Assembly: GCA_964639255.1 (NCBI GenBank)
Contig: CAZXDP010000001.1
Location: 1 to 64,000 of the forward strand
Direction: 5' to 3'
DNA from: NZQO01 sp964639255
Lineage (GTDB): Bacteria; Bacteroidota; Bacteroidia; Flavobacteriales; Flavobacteriaceae
Length of the DNA stretch: 64,000 nt
This document shows positions 24,685 through 31,526 of the stretch, piece by piece. The notes below the pieces were generated by a model that did no database searches, was not told the DNA's origin, and was given only the letters and a program-made list of their open reading frames with translations. The translations under genes were made by a program, and so were the position numbers. Numbering within the stretch: the stretch's first letter is position 1; each line of letters opens with the position of its first letter.

Positions 24685-25557
24685 ATGAACATAGCCATTC
24701 TTTCGCGAGGCGAGCACCTGTACTCCACCCAAAGCCTTCTGAAGGCTGGCGAAGCACGCAACCATCATATGGAAGTGCTAGATCCCGGTTTGTGCAAGCT
24801 CCTTATCAAGGACAATCGAGCGGTGTTGCAGTATTATGATGAAACAATCGATGATCTGCACGCCATCATTCCAAGAATCGGGGCCTCTAACACCTATTTC
24901 GGTACCGCTCTGGTACGCCATCTAGAAGCTAGTGGCGTATTCTCTGTGGTGACGGCCGCAGCCATACAGCGTTCGCGCGACAAATGGAGCAGTTTTCAAA
25001 CCTTGGTGAGGCTTGGCGTACAGGTCCCGAAAACTGTTTTGTTCTCGAATTTGGTGGCAGCGTCGGTCGTGGCTGAATTTGCCGAGAAACCCGTGGTCAT
25101 AAAGTTATTGGAGGGTACGCACGGTCAGGGTGTGGTACTCACCGAAACTCCCCAGCACACCATCGCCACTTTAGAAATGCTGCAATCTGCCCAACAAACG
25201 TGTATTGTGCAGGAATATATAGCAGCATCGAAGGGAACCGATATTCGCGCCATTGTAGTGGACGGGAAGGTCGTTGCCGCGATGAAGCGAACAAGTAAGG
25301 CTGGCGATTTCAGGTCGAACCTTCACCGCGGGGGTACTTCGGCACTCGTTCAACTAAGTATGGAAGAAGAGGCACTGGCCCTTAAAGCCGCCAAGGCCCT
25401 AAAGTTGGGTGTTTGCGGTGTGGATATGCTGCAGTCAAACAGAGGCCCGTTAGTGCTGGAGGTAAATTCCACTCCCGGACTGGAGGGTATCGAAAAAACT
25501 ACCGGTGTGGGGGTTTCAGAAAAAATTATAACATATATTGAACGTAACAAGCCCTAA
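24685..25557 (+). CDS. rimK: RimK-family ATP-grasp alpha-L-glutamate ligase, copy 1
   Basis: ATP-grasp ligase of 290 residues. In Enterobacteria RimK adds glutamates to the C-terminus of ribosomal protein S6; other members make glutamyl or N-acetylaspartyl-glutamate peptides or act in coenzyme F420 synthesis. Visible motifs are AIIPRIGASNTYFGTALVR, the nucleotide-binding KPVVIKLLEGTHGQGVVL, IVQEYIAASKGTDIRAIVV, FRSNLHRGG, and the metal/ATP site VDMLQSNRGPLVLEVNSTP. A second, clearly homologous copy lies at 26064. Glycines and acidic residues of the active site are intact, so it should be active. The acceptor substrate is unknown. Confidence 0.92.
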   Translation: MNIAILSRGEHLYSTQSLLKAGEARNHHMEVLDPGLCKLLIKDNRAVLQYYDETIDDLHAIIPRIGASNTYFGTALVRHLEASGVFSVVTAAAIQRSRDKWSSFQTLVRLGVQVPKTVLFSNLVAASVVAEFAEKPVVIKLLEGTHGQGVVLTETPQHTIATLEMLQSAQQTCIVQEYIAASKGTDIRAIVVDGKVVAAMKRTSKAGDFRSNLHRGGTSALVQLSMEEEALALKAAKALKLGVCGVDMLQSNRGPLVLEVNSTPGLEGIEKTTGVGVSEKIITYIERNKP

Positions 25558-25603
25558 TTTTAACTCATAGATGCTCAATAGAAAGCCATCGCAAACAGAT
25601 TGG

Positions 25604-25625
25604 CCGTACATTTTAGTATCTTGCA
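25604..25625 (+). promoter_or_regulatory. Promoter-like element 2, upstream of the zinc protease gene
   Basis: CCGTACATTTTAGTATCTTG followed by CA, 17 bases before the TTG start at 25643. It differs from element 1 (24643-24666) by two single-base gaps and one substitution. Confidence 0.45.
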
Positions 25626-25642
25626 TTTAAACTGAAACTATT

Positions 25643-26074
25643 TTGAAAAGAAACATAGGCCGTATAGATAAGGCTGATTTTCCTTTGTTGAATTTATACG
25701 ACATCGATGTAAAGATCGATACCGGCGCATATACCTCGAGCATACACTGCAAGAATATGAAGGTTGAAAATGATTACTTAAAATGCAACTTCTTGGACGA
25801 AAACCATCCCGCTTACCACGAGAAGGAGTTCGTTTTCGATAAGTACGACGTTCGTGTCGTAAAGAGCAGCAATGGCATCGCACAGGCCCGATATCGAATT
25901 TTAACCGAAATTATCCTTTTCGGGAAAACATTCCCCATATTTTTAACCTTAAGCGATCGTGAGGAAATGAAGTATCCCGTACTTTTGGGACGTAAATTTT
26001 TAACCAAGCGGTTTGTGGTAGATATTAACAAAACCAACCTTTCTTACAAGCTAAAATTGAAAAATGAACATTAA
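25643..26074 (+). CDS. RimB-type retropepsin-like zinc protease (Zn_protease family)
   Basis: A 143-residue protein of the family annotated as ATP-dependent zinc protease, which adopts a retropepsin-like fold and includes RimB, the partner of RimK in Pseudomonas. The TTG at 25643 is the chosen start: an in-frame stop lies 15 bases before it, and the first internal ATG would remove the motif KIDTGAYTSSIH (about 24-35), whose DTGA is the aspartic-protease-like signature. A second hallmark is YPVLLGRKFLTKRFVVDI (about 110-127). It overlaps the second rimK by 11 bases, so the two are translationally coupled. Real catalytic chemistry in this family is unsettled. Confidence 0.88.
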   Translation: MKRNIGRIDKADFPLLNLYDIDVKIDTGAYTSSIHCKNMKVENDYLKCNFLDENHPAYHEKEFVFDKYDVRVVKSSNGIAQARYRILTEIILFGKTFPIFLTLSDREEMKYPVLLGRKFLTKRFVVDINKTNLSYKLKLKNEH

Positions 26075-26936
26075 AATACTTTCGGCAAACCCGAACCTAT
26101 ATTCTACCAAGAGGTTGGTTGAAGCTGCCAAGAAGCGCAAGCATGATGTGGAGGTGGTAGATCACACGAAGTGCGATATCGTCATCGAGAAAAAAAACCC
26201 GGTTATTTTCTATAAAGGAAAGAAACTGAGCCCAACCGATGCGGTGATTCCTCGAATTGGCGCCTCGGTAACATTTTATGGTACCGCAGTGGTACGGCAA
26301 TTTGAGATGATGCACGTGTTCTCTACTACCGAATCGATGTCATTGGTTCGCTCGCGTGATAAATTGCGCAGTCTGCAAATACTCTCAAGGGCCGGTTTAG
26401 GGCTTCCCAAGACCATTTTCACCAACTACTCTAAAAACGTTAAGGAGATTGTGGACCAAATTGGCGGAGCGCCTGTCATTATTAAATTATTGGAAGGCAC
26501 TCAGGGCATTGGAGTCATCTTGGCAGAAACGCGCAAAGCAGCCGAAAGTGTTATTGAAGCTTTCAACAATTTACAGGCAAGGGTTATTGTACAGGAATTT
26601 ATTAAGGAAGCCGGCGGGGCAGACATTCGTGCCTTTGTGGTAGATGGTCACGTGGTGGGCGCCATGAAACGCCAGGGTAAGGAAGGAGAATTTCGTTCCA
26701 ACTTGCACCGCGGTGGCAAGGCTACTGTTATAACTTTGAGCGATGAAGAGGAAATTGCGGCCATCAAGGCTGCCAAGGCCATGGGCTTGGGCATTGCGGG
26801 TGTAGATATGTTGCAATCGGACCGAGGTCCGCTCATTCTCGAAGTGAACTCGTCTCCTGGGTTGGAAGGGATCGAGGCGGCCACGGGTAAAGATATTGCC
26901 ACAACCATTATAAAATACGCGGAAAGAAATGTGTAG
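26064..26936 (+). CDS. rimK: RimK-family ATP-grasp ligase, copy 2
   Basis: Second 290-residue ATP-grasp ligase, the same length as the copy at 24685 and identical in many blocks: VIPRIGAS, RSRDK, IKLLEGT, FRSNLHRGG and LEVNSSPGLEGIE. Differences cluster in the N-terminal domain and around the acceptor-facing segments, as expected if the two differ in substrate. The glycine-rich loop GTQGIGVIL and the metal-binding VDMLQSDRGPLILEVNSS are intact. It begins inside the zinc protease gene (11-base overlap) and is followed 2 bases later by the aspartoacylase-like gene, so ligase and hydrolases are made together. Confidence 0.93.
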   Translation: MNIKILSANPNLYSTKRLVEAAKKRKHDVEVVDHTKCDIVIEKKNPVIFYKGKKLSPTDAVIPRIGASVTFYGTAVVRQFEMMHVFSTTESMSLVRSRDKLRSLQILSRAGLGLPKTIFTNYSKNVKEIVDQIGGAPVIIKLLEGTQGIGVILAETRKAAESVIEAFNNLQARVIVQEFIKEAGGADIRAFVVDGHVVGAMKRQGKEGEFRSNLHRGGKATVITLSDEEEIAAIKAAKAMGLGIAGVDMLQSDRGPLILEVNSSPGLEGIEAATGKDIATTIIKYAERNV

Positions 26937-26938
26937 CT

Positions 26939-27940
26939 ATGACAAATGAAAAGGAGGTACCTTTTATTGTATTGGGAGAGAAAGTGGACTTGGGCGAGCG
27001 AAAAACCATCGATTTTAGCATCGCCAAACTCTACACCTCCACCAAGATAGATATTCCAATTATTATTGAACGAGCCAAAAAACCGGGCCCTACCGTGCTC
27101 ATCACAGCAGGCATCCATGGTGATGAGATCAATGGCGTCGAGGTAGTACGGCAGCTCATTGCCAAGAAAATCAACCGTCCCAAGCGTGGCACCATTATTT
27201 GTATTCCTATTCTAAATATCTTCGGATTTCTAAATGCAGACCGCACCTTCCCAGACGGTCGTGATCTAAATCGAGTCTTTCCCGGTAGGAAAACCGGCTC
27301 GCTGGCCAGTCGCGTAGCTTACCATTTTACTAAGGAAATTTTACCCCTTGCCGACTACTGCTTGGATTTTCATACGGGTGGTGCCAGCAGGTTTAACGCT
27401 CCGCAAATTCGTGTATCGCCAGACTCTCACGAACTGCTGGAACTTGCGAGGATCTTCCAAGCACCCTTTACCGTACATTCCTCCAATATGGACAAAACCT
27501 ACCGGAAAACCTGTGCCCTTATGGGCATCCCCACGTTGTTGTTCGAAGGCGGCAAATCGCTCGATAGCGATAAAATTGTGGTACGGGAAGGCGTAGAGGG
27601 TACCATGCGCATTTTGGCCCATCTTAAAATGCTTGCCACTAAATTTCCCGTACCCAAACCTCGAAGCAAAAATGTAGTCATAGAAAAAAGCCGCTGGGTA
27701 CGCGCCCAAAAGAGTGGTCTTTTGCATACCAAGGTGCCGTGCAACAAGCATGTAGAAAAAGGCGAATTTCTTGCCACCATTACAGATCCCTATGGCACGA
27801 TGCGACATAAGGTGCTAGCCCCCAACGAAGGCTACATCATTAATGTGAACCAAGCTCCCATCGTACATCAAGGGGATGCCATATTCCACATTTCGACGGT
27901 GGGCACCCTTGCCGATGATGATGAAGAACACGAAGATTGA
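26939..27940 (+). CDS. Succinylglutamate desuccinylase/aspartoacylase family zinc hydrolase
   Basis: A 333-residue cytoplasmic metallohydrolase of the M14-related AstE/ASPA family that cleaves N-acyl amino acids or terminal peptide-like bonds. Zinc-site motifs are TAGIHGDEINGVE (His and Glu, about 56-68), DLNRVFPGR (about 103-111, substrate Arg) and LDFHTGG (third ligand His). The C-terminal part has a biotinyl/lipoyl-like beta domain (VLAPNEGYIINVNQAPIVHQGDAIF). Members next to rimK are found in several Gram-negative lineages, and human ASPA together with RIMKL enzymes acts on N-acetylaspartate compounds, so a glutamyl or acyl-amino acid substrate is a reasonable guess. Confidence 0.88.
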   Translation: MTNEKEVPFIVLGEKVDLGERKTIDFSIAKLYTSTKIDIPIIIERAKKPGPTVLITAGIHGDEINGVEVVRQLIAKKINRPKRGTIICIPILNIFGFLNADRTFPDGRDLNRVFPGRKTGSLASRVAYHFTKEILPLADYCLDFHTGGASRFNAPQIRVSPDSHELLELARIFQAPFTVHSSNMDKTYRKTCALMGIPTLLFEGGKSLDSDKIVVREGVEGTMRILAHLKMLATKFPVPKPRSKNVVIEKSRWVRAQKSGLLHTKVPCNKHVEKGEFLATITDPYGTMRHKVLAPNEGYIINVNQAPIVHQGDAIFHISTVGTLADDDEEHED

Positions 27941-28524
27941 TGGATAAGATAGCGTTACGTTCCAAATACAAAAGCCTGCGCGACCGCTTGTCTAGTGCCG
28001 AGATAGAAGATCTCAGTTTGCAAATTGCCAACAGATCGCTCAAACTTCCTATCTGGGACCGCACCTACTACCATATTTTTCTTTCCATCAATACCAAAAA
28101 AGAAGTGCATACAGAGTACCTATTGCATATTCTCCAAGGAAAAGACAAAAGTATTGTCGTTTCAAAGACCGATTTTGAAGCTCTTAACATGCGTCATTTT
28201 TTGCTTCAAGATAGTACGCAGTTGCGTTCTTCTAAGTGGGGCATTCCCGAACCTACCCACGGAATTGAGGTAGCACCCATCTCATTGGATGTAATTTTTG
28301 TCCCGCTTTTAGCGTACGATGAACGTGGCCACCGCATTGGCTACGGCAAGGGTTTCTACGATCGATTTCTGTCCGCGTGCCGAAACGACGCGGTGTTTGT
28401 AGGGCTTTCGTTCTTCGACCCCGAACCTAACGTGCCAAGCGAGGCAACCGATATTCCGCTCCATTTCGCCGTTACGCCCACGGCAACCTACTCATTTTCA
28501 AATTCTTCTCGAGAAACGATATAG
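27940..28524 (+). CDS. 5-Formyltetrahydrofolate cyclo-ligase
   Basis: Converts 5-formyl-THF to 5,10-methenyl-THF with ATP, recycling stored folate. It has 194 residues from the ATG at 27940, which overlaps the previous stop as TGATG; a TTG one codon earlier is not needed. Key motifs are an N-terminal LRSKYKSLRDRLSSAEIE, the substrate region FVPLLAYDERGHRIGYGKGFYDRFL (about 119-143) and VGLSFFDPEPNVPSEATDIPL. It is the last gene of the rimK operon; the functional link to glutamate ligation is not obvious, although folates are polyglutamylated. Confidence 0.94.
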   Translation: MDKIALRSKYKSLRDRLSSAEIEDLSLQIANRSLKLPIWDRTYYHIFLSINTKKEVHTEYLLHILQGKDKSIVVSKTDFEALNMRHFLLQDSTQLRSSKWGIPEPTHGIEVAPISLDVIFVPLLAYDERGHRIGYGKGFYDRFLSACRNDAVFVGLSFFDPEPNVPSEATDIPLHFAVTPTATYSFSNSSRETI

Positions 28525-28633
28525 CTATTTAATATGTAGATTATCGTATTTTTTACCTGTCATTATAAGAATTTACTTACGTGTAAAGTTTTTTTGGTAT
28601 ATTAGTGCCGTTAAAATTTCCGAAGGGCAGCCT

Positions 28634-29773
28634 ATGAACTTTCTCGCACAGCGACGAAGCCATTTACTTCAAAAGCAAGATAAAAACGATATCCCGAAGC
28701 GTTCTGAAAAGAACCTTGCCGGTACTGTAAACATAGGTCGTATCTCTGGCATTGGTACCTGGAGGGTCGATTTTATAGAGAAAACCACGTATTTTGACAT
28801 CCAAACCCGCAAACTGCTTCAAACGCCACAAGATTTTAAACCATCGCTACATAGATTAGATCAATTTTATTTCGATGAATTTAAAGAAAAGGCAATACAG
28901 GTTTTTTATGAGTGCCGCGAGGGCAATTCGTTCTCGGTAGTGGCAAAAATGAAGGATTACAAACAGCGGGAACTCTGGGGCAAAATATCGGGAGAACCAG
29001 TCTACAACGATAGAAACCAAGTTGTGGGCATTGTAGGGCTGTTCCAAGATATAACTTCTGAAAAAGAACAGGAATTGCACCTGAAGCAGAGCGTCGCACA
29101 TTTAAAAAACCAGAATGAAGGACTTCAAGTCTTTACCAAAATAACATCCCATAACCTGCGCTCATTAGCCAACAACTTGCAGCTTTCGCTAGAATTGCTT
29201 CGCGAATCCCAATCCAAAGAGGAGCAAGAGGAGCTTATGGAGGGGCTTGGCCACATTTCAGAAAGCTTCAATACGACCATTCAACACCTTAATAGTATGC
29301 TATCCATACAAACGAAGGCTAAGGCTGAGCGCCAAAACGTAGCTTTTAGAGAGGTAATGGAAAGCGTATTGCATACCGAGCACCCACTAATCTTGGAAAC
29401 CGACGCCGAGGTGTATTCCGATTTTTCTGAAATGCCTACCATACCCTATCACACAGATTATTTGGAATTTATTTTAAGGGAATTGTTGGTAAATGCCCTT
29501 AAGTTTCGCCATCCCAGGCGCAAACCTGAGATTAACATCTATTCGTCTATCGAGAACGACACCCCAATGCTTACGGTAAAGGACAATGGTCTCGGTATCG
29601 ATCTTGAAAAACACGGCGAGCGTCTTTTTCAACTGTACCAAACCTTTCATGATGACCCGGCGGCGAGTGGTACCGGACTGTTTTTAGTTCGCACCAAGGT
29701 CGAGGCTATGTTGGGTACGATCAAGGTTTCTAGTGAACCTGACAAGGGAACGATCTTCCGAATAGAATTTTAA
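28634..29773 (+). CDS. Soluble PAS-domain sensor histidine kinase
   Basis: A 379-residue cytoplasmic histidine kinase without transmembrane segments. A PAS domain occupies about 35-150 (ISGIGTWRVDFIEKTTYFD through VVGIVGLFQDITSEKEQELH). The phosphoacceptor region is ITSHNLRSLANNLQLSLEL with His173, the SHNLRS type common in Bacteroidota. The ATPase domain has the N box ELLVNALKFRH, G1 DNGLGIDLE and G2 GTGLFLVRTK. There is no response regulator gene beside it, so it is an orphan kinase whose partner lies elsewhere. Its stop codon overlaps that of lspA by four bases. Confidence 0.9.
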   Translation: MNFLAQRRSHLLQKQDKNDIPKRSEKNLAGTVNIGRISGIGTWRVDFIEKTTYFDIQTRKLLQTPQDFKPSLHRLDQFYFDEFKEKAIQVFYECREGNSFSVVAKMKDYKQRELWGKISGEPVYNDRNQVVGIVGLFQDITSEKEQELHLKQSVAHLKNQNEGLQVFTKITSHNLRSLANNLQLSLELLRESQSKEEQEELMEGLGHISESFNTTIQHLNSMLSIQTKAKAERQNVAFREVMESVLHTEHPLILETDAEVYSDFSEMPTIPYHTDYLEFILRELLVNALKFRHPRRKPEINIYSSIENDTPMLTVKDNGLGIDLEKHGERLFQLYQTFHDDPAASGTGLFLVRTKVEAMLGTIKVSSEPDKGTIFRIEF

Positions 29774-30387
29774 GCTTTTCTTTCTTCCTCCCCTTTAGGG
29801 AAAGCTTTCTTGTTGAAGATAATGAGCAAGAACACGCCAATGGTTATGGCTGAATCTGCAATATTGAAAACCGGTTCGAAGAACACAAAATGTTTACCGC
29901 CCCACAAGGGAATCCATTCAGGCAAAATACCACTCCATAAAGGAAAGTACAGCATATCTACCACCTTTCCATGAAACAAGGTGCCATATCCACCGGCATC
30001 GGGCATAAAGGTTGCGACCTGGTTGAGGCTATCGTCGAAAATAATACCATAGAAGACCGAATCAATGATGTTACCCATCGCCCCGGCAAAAATAAAGGCA
30101 ACCGCTACGATGAGCACCCGGGGCGCATTTTTACGAACCGAGTCCCAAAGCCACCATCCTATACCCACTATGGCCAACAATCGGAAAAGTGTTAAGAACA
30201 GTTTTCCATATTCACCAGGAATCTTGGCTCCCCAGGCCATTCCCTCGTTTTCGACGAAGTGAATCTTGAACCACGAAAACACATCGAACCCTTCGCCCAA
30301 CATAAAGGTAGTTTTGATATAAATTTTGGAAATTTGATCGATCAAAAGGATCAACACAATAATGAGAGCCGCTTTTTTTAGGGACAT
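29770..30387 (-). CDS. lspA: Lipoprotein signal peptidase LspA
   Basis: Inner-membrane aspartyl protease that removes signal peptides from diacylated prolipoproteins. It has 205 residues with four membrane helices. The conserved boxes are DQISK (about 17-21), VENEGMAWG, GAMGNIIDSVFYG with the first catalytic Asp, and VVDML ... FNIADSAITIG with the second. The window encodes at least five lipoproteins that would be its substrates. It follows the adhesin-like gene on the same strand with a 64-base gap and is convergent with the histidine kinase. Confidence 0.97.
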   Translation of the reverse strand: MSLKKAALIIVLILLIDQISKIYIKTTFMLGEGFDVFSWFKIHFVENEGMAWGAKIPGEYGKLFLTLFRLLAIVGIGWWLWDSVRKNAPRVLIVAVAFIFAGAMGNIIDSVFYGIIFDDSLNQVATFMPDAGGYGTLFHGKVVDMLYFPLWSGILPEWIPLWGGKHFVFFEPVFNIADSAITIGVFLLIIFNKKAFPKGEEERKA

Positions 30388-30451
30388 GGGTACAATTTAT
30401 TTACTGCTGTACCGGGCCGGGCACGAGTACGCGATGGCAAAAATAGCAATA

Positions 30452-31102
30452 TTATTTGGTTTGCGATAACGATATATTACCCCAGAGGCTTTCTGCTACA
30501 ATCGTTGCATCCCCCGTAGCGGGCAAGGTGTTCGATAGCTCCCCGTAGGTGGTAGTAGCCTTGGCCTGCACGCCAGGAAGCACAGAGGCCTCGATATCTC
30601 CCGCCTTGGTTTGCAGTAAGGCGTCACCATAAAATTCCGTTAAGGTACAGCGACCCCGTTCCAAGCTCACCGATATTCTTTTGAAGTTTCCACTTGCCGT
30701 AACAGAGGCACTCGCGCTTTCAATGCGCACATTATAAGTCTCTGGCACGACCAATCGCATTTCTATAGCCAATACCTTATGGGCGGCCAATTTATCGTTC
30801 TTCGCCTCGAAAAAGGGTGTAAATCCTGTCCTGATGTGCAATTGCGGTTTCTGTTGCTTGTTTTTTGGAGTGCTTTCAGAAGCGGTTATGAGCACCTGCT
30901 CGTACGTTTCCCCCTCTATGGTTACGGTAAGCTGTATGTTCTTCGTTTCCCCTGAACGAACTGAGATGCTATAGGCCGTATTGGAACTAATCTCGACACC
31001 TTGGTAAGCCTCCGCATTCCAAGTGCGCTCTATGGTCTTTTGAGAAAGGCAAGGTATTGAGGCCAATACTAGAAATGCCGTTATACAACTGCGTGAGATC
31101 AT
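30452..31102 (-). CDS. Exported adhesin-like protein (DUF4097-type beta repeats)
   Basis: A 216-residue exported protein: signal peptide ISRSCITAFLVLASIPCLSQ, then a beta-rich body with repeated short strands such as VRIESASASVTASGNFKRISVSLERGRCTLTEFYGDALLQTKAGDIEASV, the right-handed helix pattern of DUF4097/DUF2807 putative adhesins (the quoted part is split here only to show style; key residues are the alternating Gly/Asp turns at about 135-185). Function unknown. The terminator of the upstream dksA/ileS operon abuts its ATG, so how it is transcribed is unclear. lspA lies downstream and may depend on the same transcript. Confidence 0.6.
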   Translation of the reverse strand: MISRSCITAFLVLASIPCLSQKTIERTWNAEAYQGVEISSNTAYSISVRSGETKNIQLTVTIEGETYEQVLITASESTPKNKQQKPQLHIRTGFTPFFEAKNDKLAAHKVLAIEMRLVVPETYNVRIESASASVTASGNFKRISVSLERGRCTLTEFYGDALLQTKAGDIEASVLPGVQAKATTTYGELSNTLPATGDATIVAESLWGNISLSQTK

Positions 31103-31129
31103 AAAAAACCCCGAGCGACGCCCGGGGTT
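31103..31129 (-). terminator. Intrinsic terminator of the ileS-dksA operon
   Basis: Stem AACCCCG / CGGGGTT with an inner GCG/CGC pair, followed on the minus strand by six Us (A-run 31103-31108). It ends exactly at the ATG (31102-31100) of the next gene on the same strand. Confidence 0.85.
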
Positions 31130-31143
31130 ATTTTCGTTTTACA

Positions 31144-31524
31144 TTACTTTTGCATATTCTTGGCCTCAATGCTCAAGGTGGCGTGGGGCACAAGCTTTAA
31201 CCGCTCTGGGTTGATGAGCTTTCCCGTGACACGACAAATGCCATAGGTTTTGTTCTCAATGCGTATGAGCGCATTCTTCAAGTCGCGTATAAACTTTTCC
31301 TGCCGTATGGCCAATTGCGAATTCGCTTCCTTGCTCATTACTTCGCTCCCCTCATCGAACGCCTTAAAGGTAGGAGAGGTATCGTCTGTGCCGTTGTTGC
31401 TGTCGTTTTTATAGGCGCTCTCAATAAGCTCCAACTGTTCTTTCGCCTTTTTTATCTTCTCTTGGATAAGCACCTTAAATTCTTCCAGCTCCTTATCACT
31501 GTATCGGTTTTTTTCGTCTGCCAT
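31144..31524 (-). CDS. DksA/TraR-family protein with degenerate zinc finger
   Basis: A 126-residue cytoplasmic protein of the DksA/TraR family, which binds the RNA polymerase secondary channel and works with ppGpp. An N-terminal acidic coiled coil (KELEEFKVLIQEKIKKAKEQ, about 11-30, and the following helix) precedes a C-terminal finger-like region YGICRVTGKLINPERLKLVP. Only one of the four zinc cysteines remains (Cys in GICR), and VPHATLSIEAK replaces the usual second Cys pair; this form is common in Bacteroidota. It starts 2 bases after ileS and is co-transcribed with it. Confidence 0.88.
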   Translation of the reverse strand: MADEKNRYSDKELEEFKVLIQEKIKKAKEQLELIESAYKNDSNNGTDDTSPTFKAFDEGSEVMSKEANSQLAIRQEKFIRDLKNALIRIENKTYGICRVTGKLINPERLKLVPHATLSIEAKNMQK

Positions 31525-31526
31525 CG

